5,927 bases of DNA from JBCCZC01 sp039188505 (lineage in GTDB: Bacteria > Pseudomonadota > Gammaproteobacteria > Xanthomonadales > SZUA-38): the NCBI GenBank assembly GCA_039188505.1, contig JBCCZC010000374.1, positions 1 to 5,927 on the forward strand, read 5' to 3'. Below, in pieces: positions 5,637 to 5,927 of the stretch. The translations under genes were made by a program, and so were the position numbers. The notes beneath the pieces were generated by a model. The model was not told the DNA's origin and did no database searches. It was given only the letters and a program-made list of their open reading frames with translations. Each line of letters starts with the position of its first letter. Position 1 is the stretch's first letter.

Positions 5637-5927
5637 TGCACGTTTCCTCTGCGTTGCGTGAGACTGACGATGGCGTCGTCGCCGCCGTCGGCCGCCTCGG
5701 CCCCGTACTCGGGCAGCAGCCGACGCAGGGCGTCGTCGATTGCGGGTTCATCGAAATCGCGCACGGCCTCCTGGAGCCGCGCGAACAGCTGCCCGGTCAC
5801 GCGCGCGTCCAGGCTGCGATGCCGGGCGCGAAAGATCTTCTCGTGTCCCGTCGCGACATAGCTTTCCTGGGCTTCGAGCTCATGGAAGAGCTCCTCGGTC
5901 AGCTTCTCGCCGGGCCGCAGCCCCGTG
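5633..5927 (-). CDS. CapD/FlaA1-like nucleotide-sugar dehydratase/epimerase, C-terminal part (5' end outside window)
   Basis: The minus strand is open from the window edge to the TGA at 5635-5633 and codes for the last 97 residues of a protein. It begins TGLRPGEKLTEELFHE and continues with ATGHEKIFRAR (residues 25-35 of the fragment) and LLPEYG (70-75). The GLRPGEKL-EEL block followed by a TGH-KI segment is characteristic of the C-terminus of the CapD/FlaA1/WbpM/PglF polysaccharide-biosynthesis proteins. These convert UDP-GlcNAc and related sugars into 4-keto-6-deoxy intermediates, often from a membrane-anchored form. The NAD-binding Rossmann domain and any membrane helices are outside the window, so long (WbpM/PglF-like) and short (FlaA1-like) forms cannot be told apart and substrate is unknown. 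Its stop overlaps the galU start by four bases (TTGA), so the two are probably translated together. The fragment is intact and shows no frameshift. Confidence 0.85.
   Translation of the reverse strand, partial: TGLRPGEKLTEELFHELEAQESYVATGHEKIFRARHRSLDARVTGQLFARLQEAVRDFDEPAIDDALRRLLPEYGAEAADGGDDAIVSLTQRRGNVH
5645..5650 (-). promoter_or_regulatory. Ribosome binding site deciding the TTG start of galU
   Basis: On the minus strand AGAGGA lies eight bases before the TTG at 5636, inside the final codons of the upstream gene. The nearby GTG at 5641 is out of frame and would stop at once, so the TTG is the start that gives a complete GalU N-terminus. Confidence 0.7.

Noticed and set aside
5497..5751. 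An 84-codon minus-strand open frame across the CapD-like/galU junction
   Set aside because: It is a frame-shifted shadow of both genes; the frame that reads TGLRPGEKL up to the TGA at 5633 and the galU frame explain the region fully.
4872..5861. A 329-codon open frame on the plus strand, antisense to galU and the CapD-like fragment
   Set aside because: It has no recognisable domain and its length is explained by G+C-biased codon use of the real genes opposite, which have clear family motifs and ribosome binding sites.

Overview
The window is G+C-rich and densely coding, with no tRNA, rRNA, CRISPR array, insertion sequence or phage gene visible. Gene types (Tat-exported PhoX-type phosphatase, an outer-membrane beta-barrel ending in Phe, GalU and a CapD/FlaA1-type sugar enzyme) indicate a Gram-negative, probably a high-G+C proteobacterium and plausibly a gammaproteobacterium. 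The phosphatase and barrel are rich in Asp and Glu, which would fit a marine or halophilic host, but this is only a hint.

Left third, plus strand: a PhoX/DUF839-type alkaline phosphatase (15-2141) with a twin-arginine signal, a strong intrinsic terminator (2154-2184), then a small outer-membrane beta-barrel protein (2202-2762) whose ribosome binding site starts a few bases after the terminator U-tract.

Right two thirds, minus strand, reading right to left: the 3' end of a CapD/FlaA1-like nucleotide-sugar dehydratase/epimerase (5633 to the window edge), galU (UTP-glucose-1-phosphate uridylyltransferase), a Cys/Met-metabolism PLP enzyme resembling cystathionine beta-lyase/gamma-synthase, and, after a 128-base gap, a small membrane zinc metallopeptidase of the YugP type. 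The first three are joined by two identical 4-base TTGA overlaps, in which the stop TGA of one gene lies inside the TTG start of the next, so they look like one translationally coupled operon. The metallopeptidase converges on the barrel gene with only 17 bases between the two stops.

Functionally, capD-like plus galU supply modified and UDP-activated sugars for surface polysaccharide. The PLP enzyme is an unexpected partner. PhoX would release phosphate from organic esters in the periplasm or outside the cell. I see no evidence of a new multi-gene system. The most notable points are the repeated TTGA coupling, the prevalence of TTG starts (four of five visible starts), and a PLP enzyme with mixed family signatures in a polysaccharide operon.
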